A stretch of 64,000 bases of DNA from the NCBI RefSeq assembly GCF_025567385.1, contig NZ_JAOQJU010000001.1:248001-312000 (forward strand), read 5' to 3'. Positions within the stretch are counted from its first letter, which is position 1. Each line of letters begins with the position of its first letter. Of the stretch, positions 47,344-56,289 are shown in pieces. The notes below the pieces were generated by a model. That model worked only from the letters and a program-made list of their open reading frames with translations, did no database searches and was not told the origin of the DNA. Both the position numbers and the translations under genes were made by a program. This stretch comes from Claveliimonas acetigenes. GTDB taxonomy: Bacteria; Bacillota; Clostridia; Lachnospirales; Lachnospiraceae.

Positions 47344-48492
47344 ATGCAGATGAATGTCAGGGAGCGGCTGCAGGATAACCGTCCGTATTGGAAGGTAATT
47401 GTCAGTCTGGCTTTCAGCCTGATCGGAACCATCTTATTTATCTATATTGGGATATGGGCGCTTTCTTTCTTCATGCCTTTTGTCATAGGGTGGTTTCTGG
47501 CATTTGTAGCAAGCCCGCTGGTGCTTTGGCTGGAGAAAAGACTGAAGATTGTAAAGAAGCTTAGCTCTGCCATCGTGGTAATCCTGGTTTTAGTAGGATG
47601 CGTGGCGCTAATTTATTTTGCGGGCAGTAAGTTGTGGAATGAAGTTTCCAGCTTGATTCGGAACTTCCCTGAGCTGTATCAGGATTTGGAAAAGGGACTT
47701 ACAGAAATTAGTGGAAAAGGCAGCCAGTTTTTTAAACTCCTGCCGGAAGGTGTACAGAACGGTTTTCAGACAATGGCAGCGAATTTAGATAAGACGGCAG
47801 GAGATCTGATTGCCGGGATTAGCGAACCCACCGTGGAGGCTGCGGGAAACTTCGCGAAAGGAATTCCCTCTATTTTGGTTTCGACGATTGTAACCATTAT
47901 TTCCGCATATTTTTTTATCTCAGACAGAGAGGCTGTACTGATTTGGGCGAAGAAAATTTCTCCTGAACCGATTGTTAAGAGAATGACGATGGTTATGGAT
48001 AACCTGAAATATGCGGTAGGAGGGTACTTGAAAGCCCAGTTTAAGATTATGGGAGTGGTATTTTTGATTTTATTGTTAGGGTTTTCCGTGATGCGAATTC
48101 ATTTCTCCATTCTTTTGGCGATGGGAATTGCTTTTTTGGATTTCCTGCCCTTTTTTGGAACAGGAACAGCCTTACTGCCCTGGGCTCTCTATAAATTACT
48201 TGTAGGTGACTATAGGACAATGGCAGGACTTATCATTATTTACGCGGTTACTCAGATTGTGCGTCAGATCATCCAGCCGAAGCTTGTGGGAGACAGCATG
48301 GGAATGAATCCTCTGTTTACGCTGGTGCTTTTGTATGTGGGATATAAAGCCGGAAGTGTATTGGGAATGATATTGGCAGTGCCGATTGGCATGATTATTG
48401 TAAATTTGTACAAAGCCGGGGCGTTTGATTATATTCTGGACGATGTAAAGATTCTTGCAGAGGGAGTGCTGAGCCTGCGGGTGAAGAAGTAA
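47344..48492 (+). CDS. AI-2E/YtvI family membrane protein
   Basis: This 382-residue polytopic protein has seven to eight predicted membrane segments, a long extracytoplasmic stretch (about 105-165) and the conserved C-terminal run with FLDFLPFFGTG and QPKLVGDSMGMNPL, both typical of the AI-2E exporter family. The subgroup resembles YtvI, a sporulation-associated membrane protein of Bacillus. Members have been reported as AI-2 or ion (Na+/H+) transporters; the substrate here is unknown. GAGGTGA precedes ATG 47344. Confidence 0.85.
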   Translation: MQMNVRERLQDNRPYWKVIVSLAFSLIGTILFIYIGIWALSFFMPFVIGWFLAFVASPLVLWLEKRLKIVKKLSSAIVVILVLVGCVALIYFAGSKLWNEVSSLIRNFPELYQDLEKGLTEISGKGSQFFKLLPEGVQNGFQTMAANLDKTAGDLIAGISEPTVEAAGNFAKGIPSILVSTIVTIISAYFFISDREAVLIWAKKISPEPIVKRMTMVMDNLKYAVGGYLKAQFKIMGVVFLILLLGFSVMRIHFSILLAMGIAFLDFLPFFGTGTALLPWALYKLLVGDYRTMAGLIIIYAVTQIVRQIIQPKLVGDSMGMNPLFTLVLLYVGYKAGSVLGMILAVPIGMIIVNLYKAGAFDYILDDVKILAEGVLSLRVKK

Positions 48493-48547
48493 CAGGAATT
48501 ACCGTTAAAATTCCGATAAACAGGCGGCGCCAGCCATTCACCCTCAT

Positions 48548-49255
48548 TCAGAGTTTTTTCAGGCAGAAGCGGTTATAGGTTTCTCTGGCTTCCTTATATT
48601 TTCTTCGGGTAATATGAATCATTTTCCCGTTGGACATGAGGAAAGAATCCTTTGTCAGTTTCACTACTTCATGCAGATTGATAATCATACCCTTGATAGG
48701 GGAGAAGAAATAGCCGTAAGGGAGCAGGAGGTCTTCCAACTCTGCCTGTGAGATACGCAGGGAGTACGAATCTTCTGTTTTGAAATAAAATGTAACTACA
48801 TGATTGAAATAATTGGTATAGAGAATCTGGCGGAGCCGGACGGAATAACCATTCGGAAGAATCATTGTCTGGGATAGCTCCATACGCTTAAGGTTCAGCC
48901 GCCGGAACATTGCGGAGACATTTTCCTGTGTGAGAGGCTTGCGCAGGTAGTAGTCAGCGTTCACCTCATAGCTCTCGGAAGCGAATTCATTGCTGGCTGA
49001 ACAGAAAATCAGATGTACAGTATCGTCAGACTGTCGGATCTTACGTGCAAGCTCTATTCCGCTTAGACCATTCATAAAAATATCCAGGATAATAACATCG
49101 TAGATTTCTGTCCGTTCCCGGCCAAGAAAAGACTCTCCGCTGGGGTAGGCATCTATTTTATAATCCGGGCAGCCAATGGAGGATAATTCTGTAAGGATCA
49201 TTTCTGACAGTAGGGAAATCTGTGTGCTGTCGTCGTCAATTAAAGCAATTCTCAT
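48548..49255 (-). CDS. LytTR-type response regulator, orphan
   Basis: This 235-residue two-domain regulator has an N-terminal receiver with the acidic pocket (IDDD), phosphoacceptor Asp in IILDIFMNG (about residue 58) and the conserved Lys in YYLRKPL, then a C-terminal LytTR DNA-binding domain (about 130-230). No histidine kinase or peptide gene is adjacent, so its sensor lies elsewhere. A direct repeat of the spacing used by LytTR proteins lies just upstream, suggesting autoregulation. The start is ATG 49255, with AGAGGGA upstream. Confidence 0.9.
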   Translation of the reverse strand: MRIALIDDDSTQISLLSEMILTELSSIGCPDYKIDAYPSGESFLGRERTEIYDVIILDIFMNGLSGIELARKIRQSDDTVHLIFCSASNEFASESYEVNADYYLRKPLTQENVSAMFRRLNLKRMELSQTMILPNGYSVRLRQILYTNYFNHVVTFYFKTEDSYSLRISQAELEDLLLPYGYFFSPIKGMIINLHEVVKLTKDSFLMSNGKMIHITRRKYKEARETYNRFCLKKL

Positions 49256-49277
49256 AGTATCCCTCTTTAAATCGTAA

Positions 49278-49308
49278 TTCTAATGTCAATGCATGGAAGT
49301 TCTAATGT
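49278..49308. promoter_or_regulatory. Candidate LytTR direct-repeat operator
   Basis: The 9-mer TTCTAATGT occurs twice (49278-49286 and 49300-49308), starts 22 bases apart, about two helical turns. LytTR proteins bind direct repeats at this spacing. It lies 23-53 bases upstream of the regulator start. The match to the known LytTR half-site consensus is only partial. Confidence 0.45.
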
Positions 49309-49478
49309 TCTTTATATGCTGACATTATTTAAATCATAGCATAAAACATAGCATTTGTCTTTTTTTATTTTTCTACCAATTAAGTTATTTTTTAACCAAA
49401 AAAGTCAGGAGGATGGAAGTAGAGGACAGAATATTTATATAATAAGTGTTGTAGTTTTATAACAGGGAGGAGATTGCG

Positions 49479-51356
49479 ATGAAAAGAAAGAGAAAAATAT
49501 TCCCACTTTTGTTATTTACAATGTTGATATTGGGAGCCGCCGGAGGAGCTGCTTTTGCCAACGGCGGAGGGATTGCGCCGGAAGCGCCGACCTATGAGGA
49601 CTTAAGTAATGGTGATTCCAATCATACAGCTATTGCTGTTACGATTAAATGTGTAGAAGATCATACAGCATGTTATAGTACGGAATATAAATTATTTGAG
49701 AATACAAGCAGTAAAGTAGGATATAGTCTGGGTGAAGTGCAGTGGGATGTAGAGACAGAGCGCTGGTATTGTGATGTTACGATTATTCCAGATGATTATA
49801 TTACAAGTTACAGTAAATCCAGCCGTGCAAAATATACCGCACATGAGCTTACAGAGAATGAAGAAAAAACAAAAGTGATTCGGTTCTGGTACATGGAAGA
49901 ATATGCCGCTAAGGGTACGAATCCGTGGAGGACAGAGGATGGCTACAGCGGTACCGGAGGCAATCCGCCACAGCGCAAGGTAACATTTGAGGTGATACAT
50001 ACTGTGATTCCTCGTGCCATTACCTGTAAATTGGACAATGTTACTTCGGATACAATAAATCTGAGTGCGGATGTCAGCCAGAAAGCTGGCGATAATGAGG
50101 TGGTTTATTATGCTATGAGCACTACGCCAGACGCAGATCCATCTACATTAAGCTTCATCCCTTTTTCTGAGTTTACGGCGGAATGGGATGGAATTTTGCC
50201 TAACACAACTTACTATTTCTGGGCTAAAGTAAATCAGAGCAACAGCACAGGACTTGTGGAAGCCATCAGTGAACCGATTGCAGTTACCACGCTTTGTTCG
50301 CACACGGATGATGCATCCATATTGACGCATCACGGGAGAGTGGAGGCATCCTGTACGACGGCAGGAAGCACCGAATACTGGAGCTGTGAAGTATGTGGAA
50401 AGAACTTCGCAGATGCAGAAGGAAATACAGAAATAGATGCGGTGGATATGGTGATTCCGGCAATGGGACATGATTTTGGCGAGTGGGAGACGGCAGCCGC
50501 TCCAAGTTGTACCGGACAGGGCAGTGAACAGCGTACTTGCAGCAGGTGTGAATACAAGGAATATAGAGACATGGATCCTGTAGGGCATGACTGGGAGGAT
50601 GACTTTACTGTTGACCAGGAGCCTGCATGTACGCAGGACGGCAGTAAATCAATCCATTGCAGCAGATGTGACGCCATAAAGGATAGTACAGTGATTCCGG
50701 CAACTGGACATAGTTATACGGCTTATGTAACTGAGACGGTTGCTACCTGTACGGAGAAGGGAACAGAGAAAGCTGTCTGTGATAATGGATGCGGAGAGAC
50801 AGACGTCCGTGAACTGCCTGCTCTCGGCCATGAGTGGAGCGATCCGGAGTGGAAATGGGCAGAAGATTATAGTAGTGCTGTAATAAGTTTTACTTGTAAG
50901 AGAGACGAAGCGCATGTGGAAAATGTGGAAGCAAAAATCAGTAAGAACACAACAGCCGCTACTTGTACAGAAGCAGGCAGTATGAAGTATAGCGCAAGCG
51001 CTTCGTTTGAAGGAAAAGTATATACAGATGAAAAAACAGAAATAATTGCTGCAGTCGGACATCGTTTTAAATGGGTGATAGATAAAGAGGCTACTGCGAC
51101 AGAAAAAGGTTCTAAGCACGAGGAGTGTGAAGTGTGCGGCAACAAGAAGGATGCGGTTGAGATTCCGGCAACAGGTACGGTCACGACAAATTCCAATGGG
51201 AATAATTCTGCGACAGGTACTGTGAGCAATACAAGTAGTAGTTCCGGCAGTCCGAAAACCGGAGATGACAGCTATATGATCTTGTGGATCGTGTCTATGG
51301 GAATGGCGCTGATTGTTTTGGCAGGAACGGTGATTTACAGACGAAGGGTAAGATAG
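49479..51356 (+). CDS. Wall-anchored surface protein with Cys-repeat units
   Basis: This 625-residue secreted protein has a signal peptide (residues 1-27), a unique N-terminal region, an FN3-like domain (about 180-272) and then six units of about 40 residues (about 288-567). The units have the pattern Cys, Gly-Ser/Thr, Cys-x2-Cys, Pro-x-Gly-His. Unit 5 has lost two of the cysteines. The C-terminus is a sortase-type signal: SPKTGD (an LPxTG variant), hydrophobic stretch and RRRVR tail. No sortase is in the window. GGGAGGAG precedes ATG 49479. A TATAAT at 49438-49443 lacks a good -35, so an activator may be needed. The ligand is unknown. Confidence 0.8.
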   Translation: MKRKRKIFPLLLFTMLILGAAGGAAFANGGGIAPEAPTYEDLSNGDSNHTAIAVTIKCVEDHTACYSTEYKLFENTSSKVGYSLGEVQWDVETERWYCDVTIIPDDYITSYSKSSRAKYTAHELTENEEKTKVIRFWYMEEYAAKGTNPWRTEDGYSGTGGNPPQRKVTFEVIHTVIPRAITCKLDNVTSDTINLSADVSQKAGDNEVVYYAMSTTPDADPSTLSFIPFSEFTAEWDGILPNTTYYFWAKVNQSNSTGLVEAISEPIAVTTLCSHTDDASILTHHGRVEASCTTAGSTEYWSCEVCGKNFADAEGNTEIDAVDMVIPAMGHDFGEWETAAAPSCTGQGSEQRTCSRCEYKEYRDMDPVGHDWEDDFTVDQEPACTQDGSKSIHCSRCDAIKDSTVIPATGHSYTAYVTETVATCTEKGTEKAVCDNGCGETDVRELPALGHEWSDPEWKWAEDYSSAVISFTCKRDEAHVENVEAKISKNTTAATCTEAGSMKYSASASFEGKVYTDEKTEIIAAVGHRFKWVIDKEATATEKGSKHEECEVCGNKKDAVEIPATGTVTTNSNGNNSATGTVSNTSSSSGSPKTGDDSYMILWIVSMGMALIVLAGTVIYRRRVR

Positions 51357-51411
51357 TGAAAGAAAGGAATTTGCGGCAAGAGTAGTCTGTTGTAAAAGGA
51401 GTTTGTTCAGG

Positions 51412-51454
51412 GAGAGATGTGACTCGGATGAGTTACACCTCTCTTTGTGTTTTT
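51412..51454 (+). terminator. Terminator after the surface protein gene
   Basis: Arms 51412-51425 and 51430-51443 pair over 14 bp with one mismatch and one G-U, with a four-base loop and TTTGTGTTTTT after. It separates the surface protein from the ABC/kinase cluster. Confidence 0.8.
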
Positions 51455-51491
51455 AAGGACTTTCTTCACTCTTTTATTTTGGCTGTATTGG

Positions 51492-51500
51492 TGTTATAAT
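51492..51500 (+). promoter_or_regulatory. Extended -10 of the ABC/FHA/kinase operon
   Basis: TGT followed by TATAAT (51495-51500) lies 44 bases before the permease gene; no strong -35 is seen. A small dyad, GTCTG and CAGAC (51511-51524), sits just downstream and could be an operator. Confidence 0.5.
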
Positions 51501-51543
51501 GTAGAAAAATGTCTGCAGTCAGACAAAGGAAAGGATACATAAA

Positions 51544-52365
51544 ATGTTTTCAATGAAACAGACAGCTGTATATTTTAAAAAGATAGCAAGAATTGCAATC
51601 CGGGAGAAAGCCTGGAAGTTTGTTGTGTTTGCGGTGATTATTGCAGCACTCGTAGCATCTGTTGTGGGGGAGAATATGTTTACTACATATGAGAGTACAA
51701 AATCAGGCTTTTTTACGATTGTATCTGCCTGTATCTGGATAGGTATTTTTAATTCCGTCCAGTCTATTTGTAAAGAACATGAGATTATCCGTTCTGAGTA
51801 CAGGCAGGGGATGCGGTTATCTTCTTATATCTTTGCGAATGTGGGCTGGCAATTTTTGCTGTGCCTGATCCAGAGCTGTGTGATTTTTGGTGTGTGTCTG
51901 GTATTCATTGATTTTAATACAGAAGGGATTATTACAAGTGCTTATGTTGAGTATTTTATTACCATATTCTTGTTGACATTTGGATCGGCAATTATGGGAA
52001 TCATGCTGTCATCCATAGCGGGAAACCCGACGACGGCGATGACAATCATGCCATTTGTACTGATTTTACAGTTGATTATGAGTGGCGTGCTGTTTGAATT
52101 AAGCGGAATGAGCAAGAAGATTGCCTATATTACTTTTAGTAAATGGGGAATGTCTGCATTTGGCAGTATAGCCGACTTGAACAATGCAAAGTATCCGCTA
52201 AAGATCAGTGCGGCATACCCGATGGTGGAACGTCTGGAGACAGAAGCCTGTTATGACTGTGTGGCGGAAAATCTGTTTACGGCATGGGGATGGTGTGTTG
52301 GCCTTCTGATTTGCTGTATCGGAATTAGTATACTGAGTCTGAAGATTAAAAACAGAGATTCATAG
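51544..52365 (+). CDS. ABC-2 type permease
   Basis: This 273-residue protein has six predicted membrane segments (about residues 27-45, 60-78, 100-125, 138-165, 170-190 and 245-266) in the layout of ABC-2 permeases that export drugs, lipids or polymers. It carries no ATPase domain; the next gene, 22 bases on, supplies one of the ABCG kind with FHA domains. The cargo is unknown. It is the first gene of the cluster. Confidence 0.8.
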   Translation: MFSMKQTAVYFKKIARIAIREKAWKFVVFAVIIAALVASVVGENMFTTYESTKSGFFTIVSACIWIGIFNSVQSICKEHEIIRSEYRQGMRLSSYIFANVGWQFLLCLIQSCVIFGVCLVFIDFNTEGIITSAYVEYFITIFLLTFGSAIMGIMLSSIAGNPTTAMTIMPFVLILQLIMSGVLFELSGMSKKIAYITFSKWGMSAFGSIADLNNAKYPLKISAAYPMVERLETEACYDCVAENLFTAWGWCVGLLICCIGISILSLKIKNRDS

Positions 52366-52387
52366 AGTGAGGCGAGGGTGAGAGTAC

Positions 52388-53932
52388 ATGGTGGATGAAA
52401 ACAGGACATTTATTTACAGGGCGCCGGAGAAACAGGGGCGGTCGGCGTCTTTGATTATTCTGGATGCGGGAAATAAGCCGACGGTTATTTCACTTCAGGG
52501 GAATATGACCCTGGGCAGAGTGTATGAAAAGTCATCCTGTGATATTTGTGTCCATTCCAGGATCACGGGAAGACGGCATGGAGAATTTGTCTATGAAGAG
52601 AGGACAGGAGATTATTATTATATTGACAATAATAGCATGAACGGTACTTATGTAAATGGGAGGAAGCTTCTGCCTTATGATGCACGAGGCTCTGCTCCGC
52701 ATAAACTTGAGGAAGGAGATATACTCCGAATTGACAAGAGCCGACTTGACGACCCGCATCCGGAAGCTGTTCTTATGATTTTCACATACAGTTATGTGAA
52801 AGGATCCAGATGGACTTCCTGTCCCGTGGGTGTTAGCGGAAGTATTTCGATCGGAAGGGATGAAAGAAATACCCTTGTTTTGGATGATATGATGGTTTCG
52901 CGCAGACATGCGGTAATCTGGCAGAATGGGCAGCAGTGGTGGATTGAAGATATGCAGAGCCAGAATGGAGTGCGCCTCAATGGCCGGGAAGTGCATGGGC
53001 GAGAGAGGCTGCGTAATCATGACGTATTATTTATCGGAAATACACTTATGATTTTCTGGTTTCAGACGATAATATATAATTGTTTTGGAGAGCCGGAAGG
53101 AAGGCTGTCTGTGAATATCAAAAAGAAAGATGTTAATTTTGGCAGGAAGATATTGATTCGGGATATTCATTTTGAAGCGGAAAGCACAGATTTTGTATTA
53201 ATCCTTGGTGGGTCAGGAGCCGGGAAGACGACACTGATTAATGCAATATTAGGTGAGAAAAAGGCAGATGGAGAGATATTGCTGGACGGCCAGGATTTGT
53301 ACAAAAATTTTAAAAGCATGAAGACGAAGATTGGCCTGGTTCCGCAGTTTTTGAATCTCAGACTGAGCGATAAGGTTCGGGAGACGCTTATGGATGTGGC
53401 TGAGATAAAACTGAATAAGAATGATTATTCTAAAGAGGATAAGAAAAAGAGAGTACAGGAGACGATGGAAAAGGTCGGCGTTCAGAAGCTGGAGAACCAT
53501 CTGATTAGCCAGTTGAGCGGAGGGCAGAAGAAGAAAGTATCCGTTGCCGCCCAGTTGATAGGATTCCAGAAAGTCTTTATATGTGATGAGCCAGACTCTG
53601 GCCTGGATGCGGCCTCCAGGATGCAGCAGATGGAGATTTTGAAGGAGATTGCAGATAATGGGAAAATTGTTATGGTTATTTCTCATGAGCCGGATGACGC
53701 TGTTGACAGCCAGACTGGAAAGAGCCTTTTTACAAAGGTGCTCGTGATAGCAAAGAGTACCAATGACCAGAGCGGTCATATGGCATTTTACGGAGACGTA
53801 GAAGAGGCAAAACATTTCTTCGGAGTAAGCCGGCTGCAGGACATTATGCTGGAGATTAATCCGCCTTACGAAGGAGGAAAAGGAAAAGCAGATTACTATA
53901 TTCAGAAATACAGGAATAGAGTACACGGATAA
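52388..53932 (+). CDS. ABC transporter ATPase with two FHA domains
   Basis: This 514-residue protein has two FHA phosphothreonine-binding domains (about 38-95 and 145-215) followed by an ABCG-type ATPase (about 240-500). Walker A is GGSGAGKTTL, the signature LSGGQKKKVSVAAQL, Walker B VFICDEPDSGLD, and the switch His is in VISHEP. FHA2 has the full GR, SRRH and NG set. FHA1 has GRRH in place of SRRH, losing the phosphate-contacting Ser. FHA domains would let the kinase of the next-but-one gene control the transporter. The start is ATG 52388, with AGGGTGAGA upstream. It overlaps none of its neighbours. Confidence 0.92.
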   Translation: MVDENRTFIYRAPEKQGRSASLIILDAGNKPTVISLQGNMTLGRVYEKSSCDICVHSRITGRRHGEFVYEERTGDYYYIDNNSMNGTYVNGRKLLPYDARGSAPHKLEEGDILRIDKSRLDDPHPEAVLMIFTYSYVKGSRWTSCPVGVSGSISIGRDERNTLVLDDMMVSRRHAVIWQNGQQWWIEDMQSQNGVRLNGREVHGRERLRNHDVLFIGNTLMIFWFQTIIYNCFGEPEGRLSVNIKKKDVNFGRKILIRDIHFEAESTDFVLILGGSGAGKTTLINAILGEKKADGEILLDGQDLYKNFKSMKTKIGLVPQFLNLRLSDKVRETLMDVAEIKLNKNDYSKEDKKKRVQETMEKVGVQKLENHLISQLSGGQKKKVSVAAQLIGFQKVFICDEPDSGLDAASRMQQMEILKEIADNGKIVMVISHEPDDAVDSQTGKSLFTKVLVIAKSTNDQSGHMAFYGDVEEAKHFFGVSRLQDIMLEINPPYEGGKGKADYYIQKYRNRVHG

Positions 53933-53946
53933 GGGAGATAGCAAGG

Positions 53947-56286
53947 ATGAAAAAATATTGTTTGAATTGTATGAGAGAGGTTACATCCGGAACATTTTGT
54001 GCGGATTGTGTGAATCTGAATATTCGGGAGACGGCGCCCCATCAACTGAAGCCGGGGACTATCCTGAAAGAGAAATATCTGGTCGGGACGGCCATAGGCG
54101 AGGGCGGATTCGGAATTACTTACATAGGAAGGGATCTTGTGCTTGATAAAAAAGTGGCAATTAAAGAATTTTATCCACTTGGCCATATTAATAGGAATAG
54201 TGAGACGTCTTCTCATCTAACCATTGCGACGGAAGAACAGAGAGATATGGTAAGGAAAGGGATAGACAGATTCCTGGATGAGGCGAGAAATATAGCACAG
54301 TTCTCAGAAGAACCGGGAATTGTGGATGTGAAAGATTTTTTTGAGGAAAATGATACTGCATATATTATAATGGAATATCTGGAGGGAAGGACGCTGGCTT
54401 CCCACATAAAGGAATTCGGTGCTATGAGCGCAGAGAAGGTATTTGAATTGATGATCCCGATTATGGGAGCGCTTGCCAAAATCCATAAATTAGGCGTAAT
54501 CCACCGTGATATCAGCCCGGATAATATTATGTATCTGAATACAGGCGTGCTGAAGTTGATGGATTTCGGGGCGGCGCGGCATTATATGGAAAGAGACCGG
54601 GAGCTTACAAGTACGATTAAGAGAGGCTATGCTCCGGTGGAACAATATACAAGAAATAGTGAGCAGGGACCGTGGACGGATGTGTACGGGTTATGCGCAA
54701 CTATGTATAAGTGTATTACCGGAGTGACCCCTGCGGATGCATTGGAACGGATGTCCCATGATGACATCAGACGTCCTTCCACATTTGGAGTGAGGATTAC
54801 GAAGTCGTTGGAAGATGCGCTTATGTATGGGCTTGCCCTGCATGCAGAAAACCGCTGCAGGAGTATGGAAGAGCTTTTGAATCTTGTCCAAAATGGAATG
54901 AGAGAGATGCAGGAAGCGGAAGCAGATGAAGACTATACGGTATATGCTGACCGGACAGTTTATACGGAACAAGGGAGAACTACAGGTCCCGGTGGCTATA
55001 CGGAGCAGGGAGGATACACAGGCTCCGGCAGTTATACGGAGCAGAGAGGATACACAGGTCCCGGTGGTTATACGGAGCAGAAAGGATACACAGGTCCCGG
55101 CGGTTATACAGGGCAGGATTGGTATACAGATCAGAGGTTTGCATCGAATATTCCGGAAGATGACAGCAGGAACCAGAAGAATAACAATACGGGCAGAAAA
55201 AAATTCCTGATACTGGCTATAGCAGGAGGGCTGGCGATTCTTGCCGCTGCATTTTTCCTTATATGGGGCATCGCTTTTCATGATGATGAAGAAAAAATAG
55301 AGACTATTGGCGATTATTATGTAACAGGCTGCAAGGAAGTTATGAAGGTTCGCGAAACAGAAGATAAAGACAGTAAAGTCGTAGCGAAGCTTGACAATGG
55401 CGAAAAAGTAGCTTTGATGGAAAAGAGCGAGGGAAATTACTGGAAGGTATATATAGAAGCAGAAGAAATCATCGGTTATATTGACTATCATTATTTAACC
55501 AATAAAGAGGATGCGGTAACCGATCCGGTTACGAGATATGTCCAGGTAGAAGAAGGAAACAGACTGTCTATATTAAATACGCCGGATGCGGATGGCGCGG
55601 CGATTGGAATGGCTGAGCGGGGAGACGAAGTGACTGTGCTTGCGAAGCCGAATGATACCTATGCCTATATTTATAATTCAGAAAAAAGAGCTTATGGATA
55701 TGTAGAGCGAAGTAAACTGAGCGAAGAAGAGCCTGAGGAGAAGGCGAAGGAAGAAGAGACGGAAGCAAAACAGGAGGATACGCAGCCTGCGCAGGCACAG
55801 ACACAGCCTGCCGGAGATATCTTAGGTGCGGGCAGTCCGCCTTCCACTTATCAGGGAATCTACTATGTAAATGTAGCGAGCGGATATCTGGCGCTGCGCA
55901 ATGCGAAAGCCTATGATGTGTCAAACGAAATCGGAAAGATGTATAATGGAGATTATGTACAGGCAATCCGGACGAATGAGCAGTATTGGTATGTATATAG
56001 TCCAAGTCTGGGGGCTTACGGCTATACAAACAGCAGCTATTTGACTTCGTCTGCCACAAGCAGTCCGCAGGTATCTTCCGGCAGCAATGTATATTATGCC
56101 AGTGTGTCCAGCGGGTATCTGGCGCTACGCAATGCGATGGCCTATGATGTTACCAATGAGATTGGCAAGATTGCAAATGGACAGGAAGTAGATGTTGTGG
56201 ATTCGTCTACGGGAACATACTGGTATGTGTATGTACCGGCGCTGAACCAGTACGGGTATGTGAATAGCAACTACCTGAGGAGATAG
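53947..56286 (+). CDS. Membrane Ser/Thr protein kinase with zinc ribbon and SH3b domains
   Basis: This 779-residue kinase starts with a Cys4 zinc-ribbon (C5, C8, C18, C21), then a Hanks-type kinase: G-loop GEGGFGITY (51-59), Lys73, HRD at 186-188, DFG at 206-208. A Gly/Tyr/Thr/Gln repeat linker (347-390) leads to one membrane helix (about 419-443). Outside are four SH3b domains (about 455-520, 528-595, 638-700 and 715-779); the last two are near copies. It would sense wall fragments or other ligands outside and phosphorylate Thr/Ser inside, the FHA ATPase being the natural partner. No PP2C phosphatase is in the cluster. It starts 14 bases after the ATPase gene. Confidence 0.93.
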   Translation: MKKYCLNCMREVTSGTFCADCVNLNIRETAPHQLKPGTILKEKYLVGTAIGEGGFGITYIGRDLVLDKKVAIKEFYPLGHINRNSETSSHLTIATEEQRDMVRKGIDRFLDEARNIAQFSEEPGIVDVKDFFEENDTAYIIMEYLEGRTLASHIKEFGAMSAEKVFELMIPIMGALAKIHKLGVIHRDISPDNIMYLNTGVLKLMDFGAARHYMERDRELTSTIKRGYAPVEQYTRNSEQGPWTDVYGLCATMYKCITGVTPADALERMSHDDIRRPSTFGVRITKSLEDALMYGLALHAENRCRSMEELLNLVQNGMREMQEAEADEDYTVYADRTVYTEQGRTTGPGGYTEQGGYTGSGSYTEQRGYTGPGGYTEQKGYTGPGGYTGQDWYTDQRFASNIPEDDSRNQKNNNTGRKKFLILAIAGGLAILAAAFFLIWGIAFHDDEEKIETIGDYYVTGCKEVMKVRETEDKDSKVVAKLDNGEKVALMEKSEGNYWKVYIEAEEIIGYIDYHYLTNKEDAVTDPVTRYVQVEEGNRLSILNTPDADGAAIGMAERGDEVTVLAKPNDTYAYIYNSEKRAYGYVERSKLSEEEPEEKAKEEETEAKQEDTQPAQAQTQPAGDILGAGSPPSTYQGIYYVNVASGYLALRNAKAYDVSNEIGKMYNGDYVQAIRTNEQYWYVYSPSLGAYGYTNSSYLTSSATSSPQVSSGSNVYYASVSSGYLALRNAMAYDVTNEIGKIANGQEVDVVDSSTGTYWYVYVPALNQYGYVNSNYLRR
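54985..55116 (+). repeat. 36-bp in-frame tandem repeat in the kinase linker
   Basis: Three full 36-bp units (54985-55020, 55021-55056, 55057-55092) and a partial fourth (55093-55116) encode a 12-residue motif of the form GPGGYTEQxGYT. It is a likely site of length variation and, being Thr/Tyr-rich, of phosphorylation. Confidence 0.85.
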
Positions 56287-56289
56287 AGT

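Noticed and set aside
48493..48547. Terminator between the AI-2E-type gene and the response regulator
   Set aside because: A 6-bp stem exists near 48496-48515 but has no T run on either strand.
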